A program made the translations under genes and the position numbers. 64,000 bases of DNA from the NCBI RefSeq assembly GCF_026213295.1, contig NC_079417.1, positions 1,846,672 through 1,910,671 of the forward strand, written 5' to 3'. Position 1 is the first letter of the stretch; each line of letters opens with the position of its first letter. The notes under the pieces are model-generated. The model worked only from the letters and a program-made list of their open reading frames with translations, did not search any database and was not told where the DNA came from. Below are positions 1-12,535 of this stretch, one piece after another. This DNA comes from Gadus chalcogrammus (taxonomy: Eukaryota > Chordata > Actinopteri > Gadiformes > Gadidae).

Positions 1-180
1 CGACGACACCCAGCCCTCTGTCAGTCTGCCCTCCACAGACAGGACAACAACAGGACTGAAGACGGATGGCAGCGCATCTCAGGGCTGCTGGCTCTAGACC
101 GGCTGTACTCACCGAAACAAACGCTGCCATCGCCCTCCGCCGCTCGCCTTCTGCCGCTCGCCGTCGGCTGAGTCCTGCGG

Positions 181-765
181 TCCTCTGCCTCTAGTCCTCT
201 GCCTCTAGTCCTCTGCCTCTAGTCCTCTGCCTCCAGTCCTCTGCCTCCAGTCCTCTGCCTCTAGTCCTCTGCCTCTAGTCCTCTGCCTCTAGTCCTCTGC
301 CTCTAGTCCTCCAGTCCTCTGCCTCCAGTCCTCTGCCTCTAGTCCTCGAGTCCTCTGCCTCTAGTCCTCCAGTCCTCTGCCTCTAGTCCTCTGCCTCTAG
401 TCCTCGAGTCCTCTGCCTCTAGTCCTCCAGTCCTCTGCCTCTAGTCCTCTGCCTCTAGTCCTCTGCCTCTAGTCCTCCAGTCCTCTGCCTCTAGTCCTCC
501 AGTCCTGTGCCTCTAGTCCTCTGCCTCTAGTCCTCCAGTCCTCTGCCTCTAGTCCTCCAGTCCTCTGCCTCTAGTCCTCTGCCTCTAGTCCTCTGCCTCT
601 AGTCCTCTAGTCCTCTGCCTCTAGTCCTCTGCCTCTAGTCCTCTGCCTCTAGTCCTCTGCCTCTAGTCCTCCAGTCCTCTGCCTCTAGTCCTCTGCCTCT
701 AGTCCTCTGCCTCTAGTCCTCTGCCTCTAGTCCTCTAGTCCTCTGCCTCTATCCTTCGGTCCTCC
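181..765. repeat. 14-bp minisatellite (CCTCTGCCTCTAGT)n
   Basis: About forty tandem copies of a 14-bp unit reading CCTCTGCCTCTAGT. Shortened variants (CCTCCAGT, CCTCGAGT) are interspersed. The strand is strongly pyrimidine-biased. No gene is seen in the first 800 bases. Confidence 0.9.
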
Positions 766-827
766 AGTCCTCTAGCCGTCTGCGTCTTGAGTGTCGAGGG
801 CTCCAGACTTCTGAGGTTTATTTGAGT

Positions 828-915
828 GTGATGGATGATGATGAGGATGATGATGAGGATGATGATGATGGTGATGAGGATGATGATGATGATGATGATG
901 GTGATGATGACGATG
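828..915. repeat. (GAT)n / (GATGAG)n trinucleotide tract
   Basis: Imperfect GAT/GAG trinucleotide run. It is simple sequence and I see no gene around it. Confidence 0.9.
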
Positions 916-985
916 TCACCCAGTTAGAGATCCACTGCAATGTAACCTAGAGACAGAGTCTGGTTTACAGACTAGGCTAGAGACT

Positions 986-2359
<1,374 letters not shown>

Positions 2360-2672
2360 ACTGTATGTTAATAATAATAATGGATTTAATTTATAAAGCG
2401 CTTTTCTAGACACTCAAAGACGCTATACAGTGAAGGGGGGACCTCTCTAACCACCACCAGTGTGTAGCACGGCAGTTTGTAATGCACGGCATTCAACACT
2501 CGCCACACACCAGCTTGAGGTGGAGAGTGAGGGATTTAATGAGTCAGCCAATTATACAGGAGGATGATTAGGGGGCCAGATTGAAAGAGCCTGGTTGGGC
2601 CAGGACACCAGGGAAGCCCCGTCTCTTTGGATAAGTGCCCTGGGATCTTTTATAACCTCAGTGAGTCACTGA
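2360..2672. repeat. Dispersed teleost repeat (AAAGCGCTTTTCTAGACACT family)
   Basis: Begins with an ATA-rich stretch, then ATAAAGCGCTTTTCTAGACA, then text on disc-like CCACCACCAGTGTG and GGCCAGGACACC. From memory this matches a moderately conserved interspersed repeat widespread in fish genomes. I cannot name its superfamily. Confidence 0.55.
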
Positions 2673-2840
2673 AACATTTTGAATCAATATTACTTGGTTA
2701 TGTGGATAATATATGTATTTAATTTGTAGGGTAAAATAAACGCACTTCCAAACATTTAGTCATGTCAAGGTTGACGTTAAATTGACGTCATGTTATGACA
2801 AGAGTTTGCATGTGATTTTCCGGGCGGTCAGGGAATCACC

Positions 2841-3403
2841 TAGTGATGGATTTCATGATTATTTTCCGTGATTCAGTTCGCGTCGGTCAGTTCGCCAAGG
2901 AGAATCGTTCAGACTCGTTCAGTCGTGATTCCGGTACAACGTTTATTGCAGTGAATCATGGAATGCCAGTTCTCAGCTCCTCGTTCTCAAACGATCATGC
3001 AAACGGTCAACACAACACAGTAGTTAAAGCCAAAAACATAGCTGCAACTTCATGATTATGTGTACTTTTAGACAACACAACAATGGCTAATGTGTATATT
3101 CACCTTGAGCAGAGCCATAATCACTCTGGGCTACAGACTAAAAGCCAAGAACGAGTGACTGACTGAACGAGAAGTCAGCTGCGACCCTTACAACTCTCTC
3201 ATTTGCTAAAATTCGACGAGAGCGTCCTAAACTCAACAGACAACAGCATACGATTGGCTGGCTCTAGTCTCAGCCCCTCCTCACCACTCACCACCAACGA
3301 ACGAGAGACGAAGGAGAGAGAAGTGAACCGTGGAATCAGGTCGGTTCGTTCTTGTTAAAGAGTCGTTCCTTCGAACTGATTCGGTCGCAAAGACCCATCA
3401 CTA
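2841..3403. mobile_element. Non-autonomous hAT-type element (TAGTGATGG ends)
   Basis: The 5' end reads TAGTGATGGATTTC and the 3' end is the inverse of TAGTGATGGGTCTTTG, giving a 9-bp perfect terminal inverted repeat. Flanking octamers are GAATCACC and GATTCACG (6 of 8 identical), a decayed hAT-size target duplication. The interior has no transposase frame, so this is a MITE. Confidence 0.7.
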
Positions 3404-3944
3404 GATTCACGCGTGTGTGGATGTTTCAAATTGAATGCTTGTGTGTTCTTGCCTTGCTTTTCATACATCTTGGACTTTATCTGACAATCAGGCCTACGCA
3501 TTCTTAAATCATTAATGAATGTTACACTTTTTATGCCGGTATACAGGGTGGGTTAACTGCATTACGATCCGACATATTTGTGTCACATCAGAACTTTTAA
3601 AGTTGATGGATATATTACAGAGTATTGTTTAGTATTCTTGTATCAAGGCAACTTTTTGTGTCGTTATGAAGACTGACCAACAACCCCCGAAGGGCGATGT
3701 CCGGCGTCCCCTCTGTGTACAGGATATCATTTAAACGTCAGAATTAATAACTACAGGTGAGGTTTAATGGTAACTCACACAATAAGCCCGGCTTCTGGTG
3801 TATAACACCAAGGATGGGTTGTCGATTCGACGTTGGTTAGGTACACAACGTTGTAGTCACGGTAATCACGGTCTAACAAATCCCCACAAATCGGCCCTCT
3901 GCCGACGCCGTGACGACGCTGCCTGGACATCAAAGGTTTTTTTT

Positions 3945-3995
3945 CATACACACACACACACACACAGATTCATCCTCACACACCCTCTCACTCAG

Positions 3996-4040
<45 letters not shown>

Positions 4041-4112
4041 CGCACACAGGCACACACACACACACGCACAAACATGCTCACACACACACAAACATGTGCG
4101 CACACACATACA
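3945..4112. repeat. (CA)n microsatellite, interrupted
   Basis: Several CA runs separated by short CTCA/GCACA interruptions. It ends just before the hAT MITE at 4125. Confidence 0.95.
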
Positions 4113-4124
4113 CCCTAGATACAC

Positions 4125-4443
4125 CAGGGGTCACCAACACAGTGCCCGCGGGCCTCAGGGCGCCCGCAAGGACCACATGAGGCGCCCGCAGGCCTGTTCT
4201 GAAGACAGCACTACTCATTCTGGAACAACTCTTTCCCACCATTTATAAGTCATAGTTGATAATTATTGTGAGAAATCATTAACTTGACTTAATTAATTAA
4301 CATGTCTTCCCATAGATGAGTATCATTAATCATTAATAGTAATATATAACTAAAGGCAAACTGAGCACATTTGTTATTTCAGAAGAGTGTATAGAACTGG
4401 GTGCCCTTCGTATGACTCGGTTCGATAAGGTTGGTTACCCCTG
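4125..4443. mobile_element. hAT-type MITE (CAGGGGTCACCAAC ends), copy 1
   Basis: Left end CAGGGGTCACCAAC and right end GGTTGGTTACCCCTG are inverted repeats. The flanking octamers AGATACAC and ACATACAC match at 7 of 8 positions. The interior matches, in inverted orientation, the element at 34182-34506, including the GCCCGCGGGCCTCAGG region and the TGATAATTATTGTGAGAAA core. No coding capacity. Confidence 0.8.
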
Positions 4444-4546
4444 ACATACACAAACACACAGAGACCCTAACTCTAGCCCCTCTGACGTCCAGCCAGCGTG
4501 GTCACGAGGTCGCCAGTCCACAGTGTTCGGTGGGACTGATGAAACT

Positions 4547-4625
4547 GTTTATAAAGAAGGGTGTCCTTATGTCCTTGATTTCATGTCGTTTCATCAAGGA
4601 CATAAGGACACCCTTCTTTATAAAC
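4547..4625. repeat. Perfect 33-bp inverted repeat, 13-nt loop
   Basis: Left arm 4547-4579, loop 4580-4592, right arm 4593-4625. The arms are exact reverse complements (start GTTTATAAAGAAGGGTGTCC). Absence of any mismatch implies a recent origin or selection. No flanking gene explains it. Confidence 0.9.
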
Positions 4626-5100
4626 ACGTTATGTAAATACATGGATGTATGGATATTAGTGAAAGCCTTAATGTGTATACTATCTGAAGCCTATTGTTCT
4701 GAGGATAAGGGTGCAACGCAGGCTTCCCCTTGTACAAACCTTGATAAGGACCCGGTCTTAATTCATCATCCCACCCCCCTCATGCAAAGAGTTTCAGGTG
4801 GCCGGTAGTTTGACTGGCAAATGTGATTCTCTCATCGAAGAAGAAAAATAAGCTCCCAAGACTTCAGCCAGTCGCAACCCAGGGATGAGGACGGACAGAC
4901 AGTTGCGTCAAATCAGGTAAAGAACCTTTACTATTTTTTAATAACTTAACAGAAGGAGAAGCAATGTACATCATGCAGAATAAAATATTCACACTGCACC
5001 ATTTTTTTGGGGATTCAAGGTTTTGGATTGATAAATAAGACTTTACATTTTGTGTTTCTGTAAAAATATAATTGATGGATTGATTGGTTTACCTTAAAAA
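4626..5100. other. Intergenic, nothing recognised
   Basis: No coding exon or known repeat identified. Bases 4830-4930 are unique-looking sequence that becomes AT-rich towards 5100. Confidence 0.4.
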
Positions 5101-5320
5101 TGAGGTTTAACAATTCACTCCAGGTAGTTCTATACTACATTATACTACACTATATTACAATACTGGTCTACAATAAACTACAATATACTACATTACACTA
5201 TACTACATTAAACTACATTACACTATCCGATATTAAACTATATTATACTACATTCTACTATACTGTATGACGTAACACTAAATTTTATTACATTAAACTA
5301 CATTATACACCGTAAGAATT
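5101..5320. repeat. ACTACATTA low-complexity tract
   Basis: Irregular tandem variants of ACTACATTATACTAC. Similar TACACTATACT text lies just upstream of both IgGFc-domain genes (9310-9460 and 17380-17510). Here it is in the inverted orientation. Confidence 0.7.
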
Positions 5321-5499
5321 TGTATGAATTTTACAGGAATTGTTCGGAATTATCTCACCAAATTACAGGTAATAAACCATAATTTAAGATGCATTAATAT
5401 AATGCTTCATATGTAATTTTAAATAAAATTGGAGGTTATATTTTACATGCAGTATTTTCCCTTTCATGATGATGAAGAAATGCATGTAATGACCAAATC

Positions 5500-5705
5500 A
5501 GTAGTGTGTATTGTGCCAGTAGCGTGTATCGGGTCAGTAGTGTGTATTGTGCCAGTAGTGTGTATCGGTCAGTAGTGTGTATCCCCAGTAGTGTGTATCG
5601 GGTTAGTAGTGTGTATCCCCAGTAGTGTGTATCCCCAGTAGTGTGTATCGGGTTAGTAGTGTGTATCCCCAGTAGTGTGTATTGTGCCAGTATTGTGAAT
5701 TGTAT
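5500..5705. repeat. Minisatellite, GTAGTGTGTATCGG units
   Basis: About a dozen 15-18-bp units of the form CAGTAGTGTGTATC followed by GGGT, CCC or TGTGC. Confidence 0.85.
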
Positions 5706-5739
5706 CAGTACTGTGTTCCATCAGCAGCTCAGGGTTCGG

Positions 5740-5945
5740 GTTATGCCCGCCCCCTTCTCAGAGTGATCCCACGGCGCCCCCTGGAGGTTATGGCTAATGG
5801 CCAGGTTCCCATCTCTTTCCAATGAATAGATGAATTAATTACTATCTTTATTTCCAATGTGTTTCAATGGTACATTTTGATGATGCTTTGTGAAATTGAA
5901 TTCTTATATGTCCTTGAGGCCCTCTTTAATATATAAGGTGGTATA
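5740..5945 (-). repeat. Inverted relic of the IgGFc-gene 5' flank
   Basis: Read on the minus strand, this matches 16990-17220 and partly 9055-9150. Shared landmarks are the CTTGAGG(C/A)CCTCTTTAATATAT block, the GTGAAATTGAAT block and the AGGGGGCGCC block. Together with the ACTACATTA tract on its left it looks like an inverted copy of the region upstream of the IgGFc-domain genes, without the gene. Confidence 0.6.
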
Positions 5946-7768
5946 TTATGGTATATTATTTACTATTTTTAGTAAGTTTTAATGTTGCATTAAATAACAA
6001 TCCAAACTTCATATACACACAATGACTGAAGAATACTCAAATGTAATGCTGTTACTGCTATAAATGTTTTAAAAAATATTTTTAATTTTAATGCTGAAAC
6101 AATCTTAAAACGTTGCATTTGCCACCGAGAATAAAGGATGTTATCCTTTTTGTTATGGCGGACAGGGACGGTACTCTCTACTGTCAATAATCTACATTCT
6201 AGTCGTACTGACTAAGATCTCTTCTGTCGTTTAGGTTGAGGATCATAGGATTCTCAACGTGAGAAAGATCAGTGTATTTGGTATTGAACCTAACTGAAAC
6301 AGCATTATTGTAATTTCGATTCCATAAATCAATCCAACATTCAAACTTTTTTATCAACAACTGACTTTCTTCAAAGCCATATATGAGTGTGCGCGCCCAA
6401 ACATGGGTGTCCATCATGCAATCAGAAAACGCAGATTCAATTTTGCCAACGATTTTTAGTCTGCTTCGTAGGAAAGCCACAGTCGACAAGTTAACCGACC
6501 AACGGTTGAGGTAAGTGTCTCAGAAAACGTGTGAATTATATTTTCAATGTGTCCTACCGTCAGGCTGCACTTTTGTAGTGAAGCTAATATTACTCTGATA
6601 ACATTACTCTGATAATGCCTACTGTAACACTAGCTAGCGTTAGCATTCCTCTATTGCAACCATAATGTTAAGTATCGTTAGCTTGTAAAATAGCTATGTA
6701 ACCTTAATTTTATTGGCAAGTCTAATAATAAAGCAACTATCTGGTCTATTAATGCAGTAATGTAGCTAATGTTAAGTGCATCATCAAATAGTCATGGAAA
6801 AACAGCCTTGTTTTCATTGATCATCTGCTTTCAAGCTAATGTTACATTTTAGATACAAACGAAACCATTCAGCAAAGTACATTAGTGGCCTAAATTGAAG
6901 TTTGGATGTTGGACGTGTAAGCTTGCTTTAATTCTGGGTGTCTGTCCAATCGCAGCATGGTGCTGTGGCTACTTGGGACGGAATGTCAGGGTGGTCATCC
7001 CATTGTGTGTTGCGCTCCGGACACGCCAGGAGTTCTTTGATCCGACTGGACAGTATGTAGGGTTCCGGCCGCCCCTTGACTAAAGCGGGAGACATGGCGG
7101 GCAACAACTACCTCCTTTGGTGTCCCTCAAACTGGGATGACAGGTTGGAGGAGAGTTGGGGAGATGGGGACCGTCTTCAACTAATGGTTATTGGTCCTCA
7201 AACACCTCATCAAAGACCAGGCTAAGCATGTCATCTACATAGTTTGCAAAACGTAGCATTCTCAGTCACTTTGTGTCGTAGTACTTTTCTTAGTTCCATG
7301 GACATATGTTCTATTTCATCCAGGCTTCGCCTTATGGGCTTGTCCCGTGCGCGCCCACCCGCCACAACTGAACATTTCAGCAATTCACCAATCAACCTGG
7401 GCGTCGGCCACATTCCCCACGGCACGTGTTCATGCACAGCAGCGTTCCACCTCCCACAAGTCTACTCCTTCATCCATCTACGATGGAGAAATCCAGCGAA
7501 CGTGTGACGGAGCCCACAGAGATACGGGCCCTTCATGGCCTCTCTGCCATAAAATGTTTTCCAAAAAAATATTTTAAAAGCGGATGAAACGGCAAAGGTA
7601 CAAGATTGTATACATTATCAAGGAACGAGTCAAGGATCTATTCATCCCATAAACCATGCAGACTTCTCGCAATGGTTACAACCCGATAGTTGTGTGTATT
7701 TCTTGCATCTTATAACTTTTGTCTTCATTATATTGTTTTTATTGTTAATACAAGTTGTGTCATATGTT

Positions 7769-7773
<5 letters not shown>

Positions 7774-7806
<33 letters not shown>
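7774..7806. repeat. (GT)n microsatellite
   Basis: Short perfect GT run. Confidence 0.9.
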
Positions 7807-7810
<4 letters not shown>

Positions 7811-7901
7811 ATAGTGTTTCATATAGTGTATAGTGTTGTCATCGACATTGTACGTTCCTTCGTTCCTGACTGCAATAACCACGTTATAACGTCACTCGTT
7901 T

Positions 7902-8219
7902 TTAATACATGAATTCAGTCTCGTATTCATTCAACATTATGTATTCTGCTTTTATGCTACCAAAATTACTAAGAAGCGCTGCCAGTGCTTTATCGTACAT
8001 TTTACTTTTATTATTGTCATATATGGTGTTCAAAATGAAGTGTAACCACTCATGCTTCAGGTCGTGTTCTTTGGGAAGACCATGCAATGGAAATTTGCTT
8101 TGGCACAGAGAACAGTGATTCACGCACTTGATGAGGGGTGTTCTCGGAGGGCGCGAGTCATCCCCCTGGCTCGGACTTAAATTTTTTAGATTATCAGACC
8201 TTAAACAACCTTGTAACAA
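7902..8219 (-). pseudogene. THAP-like zinc-finger fragment, probably transposon-derived
   Basis: A minus-strand frame of 105 residues contains HCSLCQSKFPLHGLPKEHD followed by LKHEWLHFI. The order Cys-x2-Cys, then (F/L)HxxPK, then an aromatic helix with Trp resembles the start of a THAP domain, the DNA-binding domain of P-element-type transposases and THAP proteins. The Cys-to-LHGLP spacing is shorter than usual and no C-x2-H pair closes the finger. The related copy at 13380-13450 keeps the LHGLPKE core but is frame-broken. The family call is tentative; what is seen is a duplicated zinc-binding-like motif. Confidence 0.35.
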
Positions 8220-8633
8220 TGGCGTGTAACACTCTAAAGCAAAGGGAATGCCAAAAAAAGCATATCACCCCTTCAACATTCGATTTGCATACAAATTAAA
8301 GAAAGAGTGATAGCCTATTATAATTCTTGAACAGGGAAACAACCTCAAAAACGAACGTCTCCTAAACATGGGGGGATTAAAGAATGCACATCCACTTATC
8401 ATAATCCCCCTCATCTTTAAACTGCCATAGGCTACACTATATGACACTTGGAATAAAAAGTAAAACTCCAGTATGAACGGTAACGTTTGTGTCTATGGGG
8501 GGATGGGGGACGGACATGAGGATTCACTATCCCTCCAACACTAAGTGCTTGTAGGAAAGGTGGTTCGAATTGTATAAAAGCTTAGGAAAGGAGCCTCGAT
8601 GCTTCCTTTACCTCTCCTTTAGCATAGATTACT

Positions 8634-8652
8634 CCCCCCCCCCCCCCCCCCC
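8634..8652. repeat. Poly-C run of 19
   Basis: Uninterrupted C homopolymer. Its length in the assembly may be unreliable. Confidence 0.9.
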
Positions 8653-9054
8653 ACTGCACATTTAAGAAAGCCTTCTGGGGGCAGTTAATTTCAACATCGA
8701 CATAAGTTGAGACTCTTTTTTTCCCATTTGAATTGGGATTCAAATGGCCTAAAATATTTTCGTAGGCCAAGTCCGACCTAAGTGATTCTCACTGTTGGCG
8801 ACGACCTGATTGAAATAAATATGACAAGAATGCATGGACCAAAAGAGCACTTGTTATAAAACAACTTCGGAAAACTGTAATTCCACCATAGAGACGCTAG
8901 AGGTCAAACCATGACGTTGTTTAGGAAAAGTGGAATTCATTTTAAACAGCGCTATCTTTTCCTATGTTCCAAAGGAAGCACCTTTTCTTCTTCTTTGACC
9001 CAATGACGTAAAGGAGGCTTAAAGGTTGGGAGATTGGACTATTCGTGGAGGCCC

Positions 9055-9300
9055 CTAGAGATCTAGGGTCTCTTCTATATTAAAGAGGGCCTCAAGGACA
9101 TATATGTATTCAATTTCACAAAGGATCTTCAAAATATACCGTTGAAACTTATTGGAAGTTAAGTAAATGTCATATCTCTGCAAAAAGGGGGCGGGCGTAA
9201 CCCTAGACCTGAACAGAAACAACTCATGCCAAATGACCTGCAATTTTAAGGAACACATGACAGATTTCTCTAATTTGACATGCAATATAATACAGAACAT
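9055..9300. repeat. 5'-flank module of IgGFc-domain gene 1
   Basis: Homologous to 16995-17345, upstream of gene 2, with the shared blocks GGTCTCT...ATATTAAAGAGG and CAAAAAGGG(GG)CG. It is followed in both copies by a TACACTATACT tract and then exon 1. It probably travelled with the gene duplication. I cannot locate a start site. Confidence 0.6.
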
Positions 9301-9495
9301 TGCCTGTAAATATTTTTACAGTACATACTGTAATGCATGACACTACATGATACTAAATTACACTATGATGTACTACATGACACTTCACAATACTAAATTA
9401 CACTATACTCAATTTCCTATACTATAACATAGTAATGGCTTTCTATACTATACTGTACCAACCACCCACCTGTTTAACCTCCCAGTATCCAGAAG

Positions 9496-11897
9496 ATGAA
9501 TCTGGGCTGGGTCCTTGGTAAAGCCACGATGAACCTGCTGGCCCTCCTCCTGATACTTCCGACCGCCCATGCTCAGCTAGGTACGGTCCAACCTTCAATA
9601 TAAATGCCCTTGTGAGTCTGCCTTCGGCCTCTACCTACTGGAGTCTGTCCACAACATGTTTCAGAGATTGCAGCTGGTTGACTTAAAAGGGTCCATTTTT
9701 GGAAAAGCTACAAAATCTTCCACTTAAAATGACAGAACCACTGGGAATCAAATGAATAAAAGTTATACCATTGTATACCATACCATTGTATGAACATTTA
9801 GTAGAGAAGAAAAATTACTTCAAAAAAACAATGAGATCCATCTTGGTAGCCAGTGGTTCGGCTCTAGACAGAGAGCCAGTGAGTCCGTCCCAGCTCTCAG
9901 TATAGCCTGTTATTCTACAGACACGGCTCTAGAGAACGAGCCAGTGAGTCCATCCACCTAGCTGAGCAGTTGTGAAGGCTGAGGAGGCGCACTCACGCTA
10001 AATAACTTTGACAAATTGTATTGATAACGGATGTTGTAGTGTATTATGGTTTGATCAGTTAGACAAGTCCTTTAAAGAAGGTGTTTCAGCTGAATATTGT
10101 GTTCCCCACAGGTCCATTGAATCTGAACAGCAGTGGTCTTGAGTTCCTGGTGGCTTTCCCAGAAAACATTGCTCACTACTATCCCATCGGATCACGTCGC
10201 GATATCGACATATTTTCCATGGAAGACAACACTGTAGTCGAATTTGAGTCAAGGGGATTAGGAATGGTCAAAAACCTGATGAACAAAAACGATCGCATAC
10301 TTGTGAACTTTCATGAGTGGAACGAGCTGCGGCGAAAGCAAATATCCAACGTTACTATCAAAATCAAAAGCAACAAGCTTGTCATCGTCCGAACCATCAA
10401 CAACAAAGACCAAAGCATCCAGACCTCCCTGTTCAAAGCGAATGACAAGTTGGGCAAGGTGTACAAGATCCCACCAACTCCCAGCACGATAACAGAGCTC
10501 CGGGCCGAATCATCAGAGGTACCAGAGAAAGCCCCATTCACGGTCGTCGTCATAAACACTGGTGCAACAAACGATGTCCAGTGGAAAGGCGATGGTGATC
10601 GGACGGTTTCTCTCGCACCGTTTGAACTGGCTCAGTTCTGGATGTCAACCGTGGCTGCGGAGTACGAGGTGGTAGCGTCTGAGCCCGTGTCTGTTCTCTT
10701 TGGTCATCCGTGCTTCACCATCTTCAACTGCACCTGTGGGATGATGGTCACTCCTCTGGACCCAGAGAGTGCCACCGAGCTCAACTACTTCATCCCACCT
10801 GATTTCATGACCGGTAGCGAAAAGCAAGCGGTTCTGCTCGTAGCAGGCAACCGTAGCCCTCTTCCCTACGATCCGGACCACCCCACGGTGCAGTCCGTTG
10901 GCTCAGTGCTCTTCCACATACCCGGCTTGCTGCTCAACATCTTGCCGGAAGAGGAATTCGCCGCCTGTTTTCATATCCAAGGAAATACCTACCTTGGGTC
11001 CATTCCACGATTCGCTATTGTCGTCGTCCACAAGGATCACAAAGATTTGGTTCATCACGGGCCTATTCCCCTCGGTGCTTCAGTTTGGAGCCCCATCCTG
11101 ACCACCCACTATGTCTCTACTCGCCTCCCACTGGACCATGAAAAACATGTCTTCTGGCACCCCAAATCCATGATTGCCGTCTATGAATTGGGAACCAACG
11201 AGACCACGTTGTTTGGAAACCCTGCCCCCATCATCAGCAAGTCCACAAGTAGGTATTGTAGTGCAACGTTTGTAAAGGTACTGGTTAGTTCTGGTTATTT
11301 CAGTTTCAAATATACTTGATTGTCTATCAACACTCAATGTTATTGGATAACTGAATGGAATCAAATCATATCCAATGCAGTCATTTCTAATCCAAACCAA
11401 TCTGATATAATCCAACCTAATCTATTCCAATTTTATCCATCTCAACCTGATCTGATGTTTCTTATCTCTCCTCCCATTGTGGACCAGGCCTAAAGGGCTG
11501 CGTCCTGGATCCGGAGCTGGTTAACATAGGAGTTGAAGAGATGGGCTGGGTGGAGTCCATCAAGTTCTGCTGGGGTCTGGGCCTAGAGCTGGCCGCCATG
11601 GACGGTGTCGAGCTACGCTTCCTCGCCCCTAAACTCCACGCCATGAACAAGACGCTGGAGCAGGTGTGGATCGGCTACCGCCGGAGTTCTCTGACAGGCG
11701 ACTGGTACCGGCTGAACAAGGAGGAGGTGTTGGTCACCCACTGGGGGAAGGGGGAGCCCGGGGGAGAAGAGGAGGGCCAGTGTGCCATGATGAGCCTGGA
11801 CCCCAACAAAGACTTTGGCTGGAGCGACGAGAGCTGCTGTACTTCTGCTGTGCCGCTGTGTTATAAGCCCCCCAACCTCCTAATTGAACTCCAATAA
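9496..11897 (+). CDS. Secreted IgGFc-binding-domain / C-type-lectin-like protein, copy 1
   Basis: Three exons in consistent phase 1: 9496-9580, 10112-11248 and 11488-11897, giving 543 residues. Exon 1 encodes a signal peptide (core LLALLLILPTAHA) and ends at GTACGG. Exon 2, about 379 residues, is a full IgGFc_binding domain as at the N terminus of FCGBP-type mucin-like proteins; it has paired Cys in HPCFTIFNCTCG and the FHIPG and HVFWHPKSM blocks. Its donor GTAGGT at 11249 fits the phase exactly. Exon 3 is a C-type-lectin-like domain: an N-terminal GCVLD cysteine, WIGYR, a GEPGG loop, WSDESC and a final LCYK. The loop reads EPG where mannose-type lectins have EPN, so classical Ca-dependent mannose binding is doubtful. 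No membrane segment is seen, so secretion is inferred. The usual family partner repeats (VWD, TIL, C8) are absent. Copy 2 lies 8 kb downstream. Confidence 0.85.
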
Positions 11898-12535
11898 TTC
11901 TTGAAAAGCGGCTAACAGAACACGCCCCTTACTGTGCTCCATTCTAACCGAATGGGTGCCCTTTAAAGGAGAACTAAACCCCCTGACCGTTTGTTTCCAT
12001 TCTGGGCCAGCAGGCGCCCCTATTAAAACCCCTTCTGTTTAGGTGTGACACAGGTGACTGGAAGTTGACAATAACAGCCAATCACCGGATAGCATGCAAC
12101 GGCATGTGTTTAACATTGTGGGGGAGTCGCCCAATGCAAACCAGCCTACACGTGGTGCTGGGGTTTTGTTCTCCTTTAATGGCCGATTAGTTTAGACCGC
12201 ACACCCATGGATGCTACAGCCTTTCTGAACCTTACACCACCCCCCTACAGAACTAGGCAACACCCCTCAAAGTCACAGCAAGACTTAGCCCATCCCTTTG
12301 ACTTTAGCCCCGCTCAGACAGCTGGACAGGACAGTTTACCTTGTTGCGTTGCTTAGATTGTAACTTGTAGAGAGTAGGTTGATGCTGGAATACTAATATG
12401 ATTTTAACTCTTATGATTTTAACTCTTATGATCCATCACATGCATAAGCAGAATAATGTGCATGCAAACATAGACACACATTTGATTAACCTAGATATAT
12501 AGATTTATATATATATGTATTTGTTGAGTGTGCTT
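11898..12535. other. 3' flank shared by the two IgGFc-domain genes
   Basis: Nearly identical to 19599-20255, including GGGTGCCCTTTAAAGGAGAA and the GGATAGCATGCAACGGC block. Similarity stops abruptly at GAGTGTGCTT in both copies. It likely contains the 3' UTR. I see no convincing polyadenylation signal close to the stop codon. Confidence 0.6.

Larger units (their letters stand above)
5946..8270. repeat. Degenerate duplicated block, partner at 12540-13560
   Basis: Segments 6690-6790, 6880-7030, 7325-7545 and 8030-8225 recur in the same order and orientation at about 12540-12640, 12690-12870, 12868-13120 and 13370-13560. Bases 6510-6580 match 14930-15000 in inverted orientation. Open frames inside are short and share no family I recognise apart from the zinc-finger-like remnant. 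An old transposon or a duplicated dead gene would fit. Confidence 0.55.

Noticed and set aside
175..770. Possible CRISPR-like array of regularly spaced repeats
   Set aside because: Units are head-to-tail 14-mers without spacers, in a vertebrate genome; it is a minisatellite.
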